Assembly (NCBI RefSeq): GCF_000756375.1
Contig: NZ_JNFD01000009.1
Coordinates: forward strand, 62,001-126,000
Length of the DNA: 64,000 nt
Direction of reading: 5' to 3'
Origin: Sphingopyxis sp. LC81
Lineage (GTDB): Bacteria > Pseudomonadota > Alphaproteobacteria > Sphingomonadales > Sphingomonadaceae
Part shown: one piece after another, positions 26,335 to 34,400 of the stretch
How the letters are laid out: each line of letters begins with the position of its first letter
Numbering within the stretch: the first letter of the stretch is position 1
Notes under the pieces: model-generated
The model's database searches: none
The model's input: the letters and a program-made list of their open reading frames with translations, nothing else
Told to the model about the DNA's origin: nothing
Program-made: the position numbers and the translations under genes

Positions 26335-26440
26335 GGGAACGGACCTCCTGGCGCAGCGGCGAAGTCAGGCTAGCGGCGGCGCACGGCCGACCCCAATGCT
26401 GATTGAACATGGTTGCATGTTCGGCGGCGGATTTCATCAT
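26324..26440 (-). CDS. Candidate 38-residue small ORF between abgT and the M20 gene
   Basis: It opens with ATGATG just after the abgT stop, with GAGGGAG in the right place for a ribosome site, and ends 11 bases inside the M20 gene. The product begins MMKSAAEHATMFNQHW, with no signal, helix or known motif visible. It may only serve to carry ribosomes from abgT to the M20 gene, or may be chance. Confidence 0.3.
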   Translation of the reverse strand: MMKSAAEHATMFNQHWGRPCAAASLTSPLRQEVRSHVR

Positions 26441-26448
26441 GGGCTCCC

Positions 26449-28056
26449 TCACGGCACGGCGTGCGCCGCGACCTGATAAAATACCTGCGCGTGCGGGCCG
26501 AGGGGGAGGTCGAAGACGACCCATGCGACCACCATCGTGATCCCCGTCGCCATGAAGCACAGCGCATAAGGCAGCATCAGCGCGAGCAGCGATCCGACCC
26601 CCATCGATTTGTCCCACCGCTGGCAGAAGACGAGGACGAGCGGGAAATAGCTCATCAGCGGGGTCATGATGTTGGTGTAGCTGTCGCCCATGCGATAGGC
26701 GGCGGTCGTCATTTCGGGGCTGATGCCGAGCAGCATGAACATCGGCACGACGACCGAAGACAACACGCTCCATTTGGCGGTCGACGATCCGATGAACAGG
26801 TCCATCATCGAGGAGAGCAACAGGACGCAAACGAGCAGGAGCGCCGGGGGCAGGTTCATGCCCTGCAATTTCTCCGCGCCGCCGATCGCGATGATCGGGC
26901 CGATGCCCGACCAGTTGAACATCGCGACGAAATGCGCCGCGAAAAAGACGAAGACCAGATAGGGCGCGATCGTCTTCACACCCTCGCGCATCATCGCGAT
27001 CACGTCGTTCGAGTTCTTCACCGTCCCCGCCGCGCGCCCGAAGACCACGCCGGTCAGCAGGAACATCAAAAACAGCGCCGCGATCATCGAGGCGTAGAGC
27101 GGCTGCAGGCGGATCGGGCCCTCGGCGTCCTGATCGATGAAAGGGGTGTAGCCGGGCCACAGACAAAGCGCGGCGAACAGCGCGGTGACCAATAGCGCCG
27201 CAATGCCGGCGTGGCGAAGCCCCCGCCGCTCGGCGTCGCTGAGGTCGCCCTTTTCGAGATCGGCGCGAAGCTCTGCGTCGACCTCTTCGTTCCAGGTTCC
27301 GAGCCGCGGTTCGACCACCTTGTCGGTGATGAACCAGATGATTGGGGTGAAGAAAACGACAATGCCGAGGATGAAATACCAGTTGCCGAGCGGGTTCATC
27401 GTCCAGCCGGGCTCGACGATACGCGCGGCCTCCTGCGTGAAGCCGAAGAGCAGGACGTCGAGCTGGCCGGGCATGATGTTGCCCGCATAGCCCCCCGACA
27501 CGGCGGCGAGCGCGGCGGCGATACCGGCGAGCGGATGACGCCCGACCGATGCGAAGAGCACCGCCGCCATCGGGATGAGCACGACATAGGCGGCATCGGC
27601 GGCGTGGTGCGACACCATGCCCACCACCGCGATGATCGGCGTCATATAACGGCGCGGCGTGCTCCGCAGCGAACCGCGGATCAGCGCGAAGAACAGCCCC
27701 GACCGCTCGGCAACCGCGGCGCCCATCATGATCGTCAGGATGATGCCGAGCGGGGTGAAGCTGGCATAGGTGCGCGGCATCTCGGTAAACAGCCGCGCAA
27801 TATTCTCGGCCGAAAACAGGCTCGACGCGCGATAGGTCAGGACGCCGCCCGCGAGCTCGGCGCCGGCGGGCGCGTCCTTGCCCGAATAGGGTAGCGATGC
27901 GCTCCACCCGAGCCCCGCGCCGATCGCCGAAACGAGCATCAATATGATGATCAGATAGAGGAAGATGATCGTCGGGTCGGGCAGCAGATTGCCGACGCGC
28001 TCGACGAAACCGAGAAACCCCCTCTGACGGGCAGGGCGGATGGTTTCAGCACTCAT
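26449..28056 (-). CDS. AbgT-family transporter (p-aminobenzoyl-glutamate / aroyl amino acid type)
   Basis: 535 residues with the AbgT layout: short cytosolic start ending GNLLPDPTIIFLYLIIILML, two hairpin regions, and about nine to eleven membrane segments. Family marks include MVSHHAADAAYVVLIPMAA, GGYAGNIMPGQLD and the C-terminal MGDSYTNIMTPLMSYFPLVL. Members import p-aminobenzoyl-glutamate or export sulphonamides using the proton gradient. ATG at 28056 follows AGGAGG. Neighbouring M20 hydrolase supports import of an N-acyl amino acid followed by hydrolysis; the exact cargo is unknown. Confidence 0.9.
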   Translation of the reverse strand: MSAETIRPARQRGFLGFVERVGNLLPDPTIIFLYLIIILMLVSAIGAGLGWSASLPYSGKDAPAGAELAGGVLTYRASSLFSAENIARLFTEMPRTYASFTPLGIILTIMMGAAVAERSGLFFALIRGSLRSTPRRYMTPIIAVVGMVSHHAADAAYVVLIPMAAVLFASVGRHPLAGIAAALAAVSGGYAGNIMPGQLDVLLFGFTQEAARIVEPGWTMNPLGNWYFILGIVVFFTPIIWFITDKVVEPRLGTWNEEVDAELRADLEKGDLSDAERRGLRHAGIAALLVTALFAALCLWPGYTPFIDQDAEGPIRLQPLYASMIAALFLMFLLTGVVFGRAAGTVKNSNDVIAMMREGVKTIAPYLVFVFFAAHFVAMFNWSGIGPIIAIGGAEKLQGMNLPPALLLVCVLLLSSMMDLFIGSSTAKWSVLSSVVVPMFMLLGISPEMTTAAYRMGDSYTNIMTPLMSYFPLVLVFCQRWDKSMGVGSLLALMLPYALCFMATGITMVVAWVVFDLPLGPHAQVFYQVAAHAVP

Positions 28057-28150
28057 AATTGCGCCTCCTGCCAGGCTGGATTCGTATTGCCGTACAAAGA
28101 CAATATGAGGCCCGCGCACGCGGCGCGAGCCTCTCCTTGCCGGCCCGGAT

Positions 28151-31100
28151 TCAGAAGTTCACTTCGAGTCCGAGACGGATAACCGGTCCGAACTGATCGA
28201 AGCCGCCCCCCGACGGATCGATGACCTGAACCGATTCCATCACCGGCAGCTTTTCGTTGAGAAGATTGGTAACGCCGAATGAGAATTTGGCTTCCTGCTT
28301 CCCGTTCATCGGCAACGTATAGGATGCCGAAATATCGTTGTAGAAGCGCGAACCCGTCCGGTCGGGCGACAGCAGCTCGCGGCTGATCCCCGGCGAGATG
28401 TCGGTCAGCGCCTGGCTCGACTGATAACGGCCCTGCCAGCCGACCGTCAGGCCGCCGACCGAATAGTTGAGCCCGACGACGCCCTTATATTTGGGGTAGC
28501 CGTAAAAGCCTTCGAGCACGGTGTAGAGGTCCGGCCGCGCCTGGAAGGTGAAGGTCCGCAGGCGATGCAGATAGGTGAAGGCGAGGTTGGCCGAGATACG
28601 GCCGCCGCCCAGCGGGCGGGCATAAAATACCTGCGTGTCGAGACCCGAGGTCTGCAGCTTCGACGTGTTGACATAGGTGCTTCTACCGCCGGTGATGCTG
28701 AAGAAGTTCGCGCCGGGGGTCGTGTCGCGGGTGATCAGCGCACACAGGTCCGGATCGGGGCCGCCGGCGCGGTCGACGCAATTTTCGGCGATCGCTTGCG
28801 GGCTGAGGAAGCTGATCGCGTCCTCGATCTTGATGTCGAACCAGTCGGCCGAAATCTGGAGGCCGGGCAGGAAATTCGGCGTCAGGACGAAGCCGGCCGT
28901 CCAGCTGTCCGAAACTTCGGGACGAAGATCCTGATTGCCCGACACGATGAACGGCACGCCGATCCCGCCGCTGACGGGCACGAAGCCCGCCGGACGGCCC
29001 AGCGCGGCGCAGTTGGCGGCGCGATTGGGATTTTGACCGAGGTTGTTTTGCGAACAGGGGTCGTTGACGTTGGTCGTCTGACCCTCGCTCGGCCGGAAGG
29101 CTTCGAAGATGTTCGGCGCGCGAATGGCGCGGCTCAACGTCGCGCGCAGGCGGAACCCGTCGACCGGCTCCCAGATCGCACCCGCTTTCCACGAGGTCGC
29201 CTGTCCCGCGTGGCTGTAATCGGCGTGGCGCACCGCGCCTTCGACCGACAGCAGCTTGGCAAAGGGCATGTCGGTCAGAATGGGCACGCTCAATTCGCCG
29301 AACAGTTCGGTGACGTGATAGCCGCCCTCATAATCCTGCGACGACGCCTGGTTGGTCACGCCGGCCTTGATCAGCGGATCGGTGGTCCGGCCGTTGCGCT
29401 CCTTCCGATACTCCGCGCCGAGTGCGATGCCGATCGACCCGCCGCCGGGCATGGTCAGGAACTTGCTCGAATCCCCGGAGAGCGAGAAGCCCGCCGTGGT
29501 CTGGCGGACGAAGGCGTTGGACACCGTCGTCGTGCTGACGAAGTCGCGCGCTTCCTGCGAGCTGGCGGTCGAACCGAACGGATTGAAGGGCACGCAGGGG
29601 CCGCCGCCGACGATAGCGGGCCGGACATAGCCGACGGGTTGAAGCGAAGGGACGTCCATGCGGCAGCGGATCTGCCCCGAACCGGGATCGACGACGGCGT
29701 CGAGCGCCGCGCGCAGATTGGGCAGGAGCATGCGGTTGTAGCCGGTGAACTTCGCCTTGGTGCGGCCGTAGGTGCCATAGATATCGTAGCGGAGATCGGA
29801 GAAGCCGGTCTCGAACTCGCCCTTGAGACCGCCGACGAACGACAGGCTGTTGCGATCGACCTGGCTGAAGCGCAGCCCGACATCGGTATAGAGGCGATCG
29901 AGAGCCAGCGTCGTCGCGCCGGCCGCCAGCAATTGTTGGCGGAAGGGCTCGTTGAGGAACGCGTTCTGCGCGATGTTAATCGGCTGTGCCGCGCGGAGCA
30001 CGGGCTGCCCGCGTCCATAGCTCGACGTGTTGTTATAATCGGCGCCGAAATAGGCCCGCACAGTGTCGCTGAAGTCGAAATGGGTGCTGAGGTTGAGGTT
30101 GTAGCGCTCGATGTCGGGAACGATCGAAATCGAATCGTCGAAGCGGAAGCAGGCCGGTCCGCAATTGTCGAATTTCCCGAACAGGCTGCCGTCGGTGAAA
30201 AGCGGCGTCGGCGCACGGCGCGGGGTGCCGTCATCGTTGAAGACGAACGCACCGAGGCCGCCGGTGTCGCCGCGCAGACCCACGGCGCCGTAACCCGAAT
30301 ATTGAAAGGCTTCGCCGCCGGGAACGATGATCAGATCGGGAATGCCGTCGTTCGGCCCGGTATCGGCCGGATTGATCATCGCGACATTGTTTCGCATGTC
30401 GGCCTGGCGCGGGGTGATTTCCTTCACCTTCGTATAGTCGGCCGCGACGGTGATGTTGCCGCGGCCCTGGGCGAAATTCTTGCCCGCGACGATGCTTCCG
30501 CCGTAGGTGAAGCCCTCGGGACCGCGCGCCGGCTGCGATCCGCTGAACGACAGGCGAACGCCGTCGAAATCGTCCTTGGTGATGATGTTCACGACGCCCG
30601 AGACCGCGTCCGAGCCATAGATGGCCGATGCGCCGCCGGTGATGATTTCGACGCGTTCGATCAGATTGGGGTTGATCGAATTGAGGTCGAGCGCCGCGCT
30701 GTCGGTGGCGCCGGCGACGCGGCGCTTGCCGTTGACGAGGACGAGCGTGCGGTTCGACCCGAGGCTGCGCAGGTCGACGACGGCGAGGCCGCCGCTATTT
30801 TCGCCGCGCGAGCCCGAGGCACCGCTCTGCTGGCTCTGCTGCATGCTGCCCGAAAAGCCGATCGCGGGTTGCTGGGCAAGCGCGCGGCCGATGTCGAACT
30901 GCGCGTTGTTCGCGCCCAGCGTTTCGGAACTCACCACGCCGACCGGGGTCGGCAAGTCGAGGACCGGGCGGCCGATGCGCGACCCTGTCACGACGATGTC
31001 GCTGGCGCCATCTGTCGCCGCACCGTCGTCCGGCGCGGGTGCCTGCGCGTCCTGTGCGTGCGCGGTGCCCGCTACGCCGGTCAGCCCCGCAAAAAGGGAA

Positions 31101-31165
31101 ATCGCCAGAAGCGATGTCGAAATCTTGAACTTGTTGCTCTCCGCCGTTGCCGGTCCCTGGATCAT
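28151..31165 (-). CDS. TonB-dependent outer-membrane receptor (1004 aa)
   Basis: Signal peptide (about 14-37, ending AHAQD), TonB-box-like DIVVTGSRI, plug domain (about 60-200; QPAIGFSGSMQ, VLVNGKRRVAG, IERVEIITGGASAIYGSDAVSGVVNIITK) and a long 22-strand barrel closing with RLGLEVNF. The size over 900 residues and the VLVNGKR plug wording match the large sphingomonad receptors that take up peptides, glycans or other sizeable ligands, not the smaller siderophore type. First gene of an operon with abgT, M20 and the acylase fusion; upstream is a CCGGCATTGG box shared with the leuC-like promoter. Probably imports the acylated substrate. Confidence 0.95.
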   Translation of the reverse strand: MIQGPATAESNKFKISTSLLAISLFAGLTGVAGTAHAQDAQAPAPDDGAATDGASDIVVTGSRIGRPVLDLPTPVGVVSSETLGANNAQFDIGRALAQQPAIGFSGSMQQSQQSGASGSRGENSGGLAVVDLRSLGSNRTLVLVNGKRRVAGATDSAALDLNSINPNLIERVEIITGGASAIYGSDAVSGVVNIITKDDFDGVRLSFSGSQPARGPEGFTYGGSIVAGKNFAQGRGNITVAADYTKVKEITPRQADMRNNVAMINPADTGPNDGIPDLIIVPGGEAFQYSGYGAVGLRGDTGGLGAFVFNDDGTPRRAPTPLFTDGSLFGKFDNCGPACFRFDDSISIVPDIERYNLNLSTHFDFSDTVRAYFGADYNNTSSYGRGQPVLRAAQPINIAQNAFLNEPFRQQLLAAGATTLALDRLYTDVGLRFSQVDRNSLSFVGGLKGEFETGFSDLRYDIYGTYGRTKAKFTGYNRMLLPNLRAALDAVVDPGSGQIRCRMDVPSLQPVGYVRPAIVGGGPCVPFNPFGSTASSQEARDFVSTTTVSNAFVRQTTAGFSLSGDSSKFLTMPGGGSIGIALGAEYRKERNGRTTDPLIKAGVTNQASSQDYEGGYHVTELFGELSVPILTDMPFAKLLSVEGAVRHADYSHAGQATSWKAGAIWEPVDGFRLRATLSRAIRAPNIFEAFRPSEGQTTNVNDPCSQNNLGQNPNRAANCAALGRPAGFVPVSGGIGVPFIVSGNQDLRPEVSDSWTAGFVLTPNFLPGLQISADWFDIKIEDAISFLSPQAIAENCVDRAGGPDPDLCALITRDTTPGANFFSITGGRSTYVNTSKLQTSGLDTQVFYARPLGGGRISANLAFTYLHRLRTFTFQARPDLYTVLEGFYGYPKYKGVVGLNYSVGGLTVGWQGRYQSSQALTDISPGISRELLSPDRTGSRFYNDISASYTLPMNGKQEAKFSFGVTNLLNEKLPVMESVQVIDPSGGGFDQFGPVIRLGLEVNF

Positions 31166-31255
31166 TTTTTTTCTCCGCCCTGAACCCTGCCAAAGCCGTC
31201 CGTTCGTCGGTTAGTGCATGGGCCCATTCTGTCTATGGACATGCGGCCATCGATC

Positions 31256-31265
31256 CCAATGCCGG
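31256..31265 (-). promoter_or_regulatory. CCGGCATTGG box upstream of the TBDR operon
   Basis: Read on the minus strand, CCGGCATTGG lies about 90 bases before the TBDR start. The identical 10-mer lies on the plus strand before the leuC-like gene (32282-32291), on the other side of the lysR gene. Candidate binding site for that LysR or a shared promoter element. Confidence 0.4.
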
Positions 31266-31330
31266 TTCGACATAGAATCATTCGTGCGGTGTGAGGGGCG
31301 TCTGCGCAGCTTTATTGCGCCGTCGGAGGC

Positions 31331-32248
31331 CTAGCTGGCCTCGGCCTTCAAACGGTTTTTCAGCATCGTCCAGAAGGCCTCGACGCTCGGGCTTCGCCGC
31401 GCGATCGGTTTATAGATGCGGATCTCGATCGGGACGTGCCAGCGCGCATCGCCCGCGGCGACGAGGCGGCCGCTCTCGAGGTCGGCGGCGGCGACGCTGA
31501 GCGGCGCCCAGCACACGCCGCGCCCGTCGCGTGCCATCGACAGCAGCGCGGTCGCCATATGCGAACGGAACACGGTGCGGAGCGATGCCGAGCCCGCCGA
31601 AATCACCTGCGCCGCCTGCAGGATGCGGCCCATCCCCGACTTCTCCTCGAACTCCAGATAGGGGAGCGGCTGGTCGCCGCTGCCCGGCAGGACGTGCGTC
31701 GGTGCCCCATCGCCGAGCGGCGCGGTCACCGGCATCAGCACATCCTCGCCAAGCGCAAGCGAGGCAAAGCCCGCCGGGTCGAGGCGGTGCTGCGCGGCGG
31801 TATGGTGATGGCAGAGCAGGAAATCGGCTTTGCCCTCGAGCATGAAGCGTTCGCACGCGGCCATATTGTCGGCGATCAGCGTGATCGTCCCCGCTTCCTG
31901 TCCGCCGTGGAGGCTGCGGAGCCATGCGGGAAAAAAGGTTGTCGACAGCGCGTGCGTCGAGGCGAAACGGATTTCATTGCTCAGCGTGCCGCCGATTTCG
32001 CGGACATGGTCGCGGCCCAGCGTCAGGCGCCGCATGATCTCTTCGGCGAGGACGCGGAACGCCTGTCCGGCTTCGGTCAGCGCGATGCGGTGCGTGTCGC
32101 GATCGACCAGCGTCGCGCCGACCCAGTCCTCGAGCGCACGGATGCGGCGGCTGAACGCCGGCTGGGTCAGGTTGCGCGCTTCGGCTGCGCGGGAAAAATT
32201 GCCTTCATCAGCGAGCTTGATGAAGTCCTCGAGCCACATGATATCCAT
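31331..32248 (-). CDS. LysR-family transcriptional regulator (copy 2)
   Basis: 305 residues, helix-turn-helix WLEDFIKLADEGNFSRAAEARNLTQPAFSRRIRALEDWVG, then an effector domain with the same block order as copy 1 at 18153-19052. The two are paralogues and bracket the whole acylase/D-amino-acid-type block. It is divergent from the leuC-like gene and 165 bases upstream, on the same strand, of the large TBDR gene. Matching CCGGCATTGG boxes in front of both suggest it controls both (inference). An ATG three codons in is an alternative start. Confidence 0.9.
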   Translation of the reverse strand: MDIMWLEDFIKLADEGNFSRAAEARNLTQPAFSRRIRALEDWVGATLVDRDTHRIALTEAGQAFRVLAEEIMRRLTLGRDHVREIGGTLSNEIRFASTHALSTTFFPAWLRSLHGGQEAGTITLIADNMAACERFMLEGKADFLLCHHHTAAQHRLDPAGFASLALGEDVLMPVTAPLGDGAPTHVLPGSGDQPLPYLEFEEKSGMGRILQAAQVISAGSASLRTVFRSHMATALLSMARDGRGVCWAPLSVAAADLESGRLVAAGDARWHVPIEIRIYKPIARRSPSVEAFWTMLKNRLKAEAS

Positions 32249-32265
32249 TTGAATCCACTCGTCGC

Positions 32266-32275
32266 ATCAATTGAT
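32266..32275. promoter_or_regulatory. Palindrome ATCAATTGAT in the lysR / leuC-like promoter region
   Basis: A perfect 10-base palindrome 18 bases before the lysR start and 75 before the leuC-like start, made of the same ATCAAT/ATTGAT halves as the palindrome near LysR copy 1. Confidence 0.4.
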
Positions 32276-32281
32276 ACTGTC

Positions 32282-32291
32282 CCGGCATTGG
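32282..32291 (+). promoter_or_regulatory. CCGGCATTGG box upstream of the leuC-like gene
   Basis: Exact plus-strand copy of the box found before the TBDR operon at 31256-31265. It lies seven bases after the ATCAATTGAT palindrome and 58 bases before the leuC-like start. Confidence 0.4.
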
Positions 32292-32349
32292 CTTCGTCCG
32301 AACCGCTGACGGTAATCCCGGCCCGCGAAACCGCAGGAAGGGTAGAAGA

Positions 32350-33786
32350 ATGTCGGCGCCAAAAACGCTTTATGACAAGATCGTCGACGAACACCGCATA
32401 TTATCTTTCGACGAATCCGGCGCTGCTGGCGAACGATTATTGCTCTATATCGATAGAACGGTGCTCAATGAATATACAAGCCCCCAGGCGTTCAGCGGCC
32501 TTCGCGCCGCCGGACGGGCGCCCTGGCGCCCCGCGGCATCGCTGGGGGTCGTCGATCATGTCAATTCGACCAACCCCGACCGCGAGGCGGGCGAATTGGA
32601 CGACGGCGCGCGGCGGCAGATCGAATATCTGGGCGAGAATGGCCGCGATTTCGGGATCGAAATCTTCGATCTCTTCGATCCGCGGCAGGGGATCGAGCAT
32701 GTCGTGATGCCCGAGCTCGGTCTGGTGCTGCCGGGTATGGTCATCGCCGCGGGGGACAGCCATTCGACGACCTATGGCGCATTCGGTGTGGTTGGTTTCG
32801 GCATCGGCACGTCGGATATCGAGCATCTGCTGGCGACGCAGACGCTCGTCTATCGCCGCCTCCGGACGATGCGCATCACGATCGGCGGGACGCTGGCGCC
32901 CGGGATCACCGCGAAGGACCTGATCATGGAGGTGATCCGCCGGATCGGGGCCGATGGCGCCGCCGGGCACGCCGTCGAATTTGCGGGCGCGGCGATCGGT
33001 GCGCTCGGGGTCGAGGCCCGCATGACGATCTGCAACATGGCGGTCGAATGCGGCGCGCGCGTCGCGCTGATGGCGCCCGATGACAAGGTCGTCGAATATA
33101 TCGCGGGATGCCCGCGCGCCCCGTCGGCGGGGCTGCTCACCCAGGCGCGCGCCGAATGGCAGGCGCTGCGCAGCGACCCCGGCGCGCGGTTCGACAAGGA
33201 GATCGCACTCGATGCCGGCGACATTCCGCCGATGGTGAGCTGGGGCACCAGTCCCGACCAATCGCTCGCGATCACCGGCATCGTCCCCGATCCCGATGAC
33301 CTACCCGCCGAGCGCCGCGCCGATGCGGTCCGCGCGATGGCCTATATGGGCCTCGCGCCGCACACGCCGTTGCAGGATATCGCGATCGACCGCGCCTTCA
33401 TCGGCTCGTGCACCAATGCGCGCCTCACCGATCTGCGCGATGCCGCACGGATATTGAAAGGGCGCAAGGTCGCGCCGGGTGTGCGCGCGATGATCTCGCC
33501 GGGGAGCAGCGGCGTCCGCCGCGCCGCCGAAGAAGAGGGGATCGACCGCATCTTTATCGAAGCCGGGTTCGAGTGGCGCCGCTCGGGCTGCTCGCTCTGC
33601 CTCGCGATGAACGACGACAGCCTCGCGCCGGGCGAACGCTGCGCGTCGAGCACCAACCGGAATTTCGAGGGCCGGCAGGGGATTGGCGGCCGCACGCACC
33701 TGATGAGTCCGGCGATGGTAGCAGCCGCCGCAGTCACTGGAAGGCTAGCCGATGTGCGAGACCTCGCGGCGGAGGAGCGTGACTGA
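32350..33786 (+). CDS. LeuC-like aconitase-family hydro-lyase, large subunit
   Basis: 478 residues of the 3-isopropylmalate dehydratase large-subunit type: TLYDKIVDEH at the start, GDSHSTTYGAFG, and the three [4Fe-4S] cysteines in IGSCTN and CSLCLAMN. Such enzymes dehydrate and rehydrate 2- or 3-hydroxyacids (isopropylmalate, citramalate, dimethylmalate and others). leuA and leuB are absent; instead it is followed by the small subunit and an alpha/beta hydrolase resembling fluoroacetate dehalogenase, and a LysR gene faces it. That points to a catabolic hydro-lyase instead of leucine synthesis, but the true substrate is unknown. Confidence 0.85.
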   Translation: MSAPKTLYDKIVDEHRILSFDESGAAGERLLLYIDRTVLNEYTSPQAFSGLRAAGRAPWRPAASLGVVDHVNSTNPDREAGELDDGARRQIEYLGENGRDFGIEIFDLFDPRQGIEHVVMPELGLVLPGMVIAAGDSHSTTYGAFGVVGFGIGTSDIEHLLATQTLVYRRLRTMRITIGGTLAPGITAKDLIMEVIRRIGADGAAGHAVEFAGAAIGALGVEARMTICNMAVECGARVALMAPDDKVVEYIAGCPRAPSAGLLTQARAEWQALRSDPGARFDKEIALDAGDIPPMVSWGTSPDQSLAITGIVPDPDDLPAERRADAVRAMAYMGLAPHTPLQDIAIDRAFIGSCTNARLTDLRDAARILKGRKVAPGVRAMISPGSSGVRRAAEEEGIDRIFIEAGFEWRRSGCSLCLAMNDDSLAPGERCASSTNRNFEGRQGIGGRTHLMSPAMVAAAAVTGRLADVRDLAAEERD

Positions 33787-34400
33787 TGGAGCGTTTCATC
33801 CGCCTGTCGGGCCGGGCCGCCGCGATGCCCGCCGCCAATATCGACACCGACGTCATCATGCCCAAGGCATTCCTGAAAGGGATCGATCGTTCGGGACTCG
33901 CCCAGGGCCTCTTCCACGACCTGCGCTTCGATGAAAGCGGCGCGGTGCGCGACGATTTCATCCTCAATCGCGCGGATATGGCGGAGACCCGCTTCTTGCT
34001 CGTCGGACCCAATTTCGGTTGCGGTTCGTCGCGCGAACATGCGGTGTGGGGGATGCTCCAATATGGCATCCGCGGTATCATCGGCGCCTCCTATGGCGCG
34101 ATCTTTGCGGACAATGCCGCGAACAACGGCCTGTTGCTCCTGTCGCTGCCGCTCGAACAGGTCGCGGCGCTGATGGCGGAGCTGGGCGACGGGGCAGGGG
34201 ACATGACGGTCGACCTTGATGCGCAGCGCATCGCGATCGGCTCTTATGCCGCAGCCTTCGACATCGACCCCGCCACGCGGCGCGCGCTGATGTTAGGGCT
34301 CGACCGGATCGGTGAGACGCTGACCCACGCCGACCGCATCCGCGGGTTCGAGAAAGCCTATCTCGGCCGCAAGCCCTGGCTTATGGGTGCCGAGCGATGA
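33786..34400 (+). CDS. LeuD-like aconitase-family hydro-lyase, small subunit
   Basis: 204 residues with the swivel-domain signature ANIDTDVIMPKAFLKGIDRSG and GPNFGCGSSREHAVWGM. In authentic LeuD the first block usually reads PKQFL; here Gln is replaced by Ala beside the substrate pocket, a hint of altered specificity. The ATG overlaps the large-subunit stop by one base (TGATG). The pair forms the heterodimer that holds the iron-sulphur cluster between the subunits. Confidence 0.87.
   Translation: MERFIRLSGRAAAMPAANIDTDVIMPKAFLKGIDRSGLAQGLFHDLRFDESGAVRDDFILNRADMAETRFLLVGPNFGCGSSREHAVWGMLQYGIRGIIGASYGAIFADNAANNGLLLLSLPLEQVAALMAELGDGAGDMTVDLDAQRIAIGSYAAAFDIDPATRRALMLGLDRIGETLTHADRIRGFEKAYLGRKPWLMGAER

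Noticed and set aside
28565-31183. An 872-codon open frame on the plus strand
   Set aside because: Antisense to the 1004-residue TBDR, which has signal, plug and barrel; no domain in the antisense reading.
31166-31330. A separate small gene between lysR and the TBDR
   Set aside because: Only short frames without ribosome sites; the region reads as a leader containing the CCGGCATTGG box.
32350-34400. Annotating leuC/leuD as leucine biosynthesis genes
   Set aside because: No leuA or leuB nearby, an altered LeuD pocket residue, and an operon with a dehalogenase-like hydrolase; I kept them as LeuCD-like without symbols.
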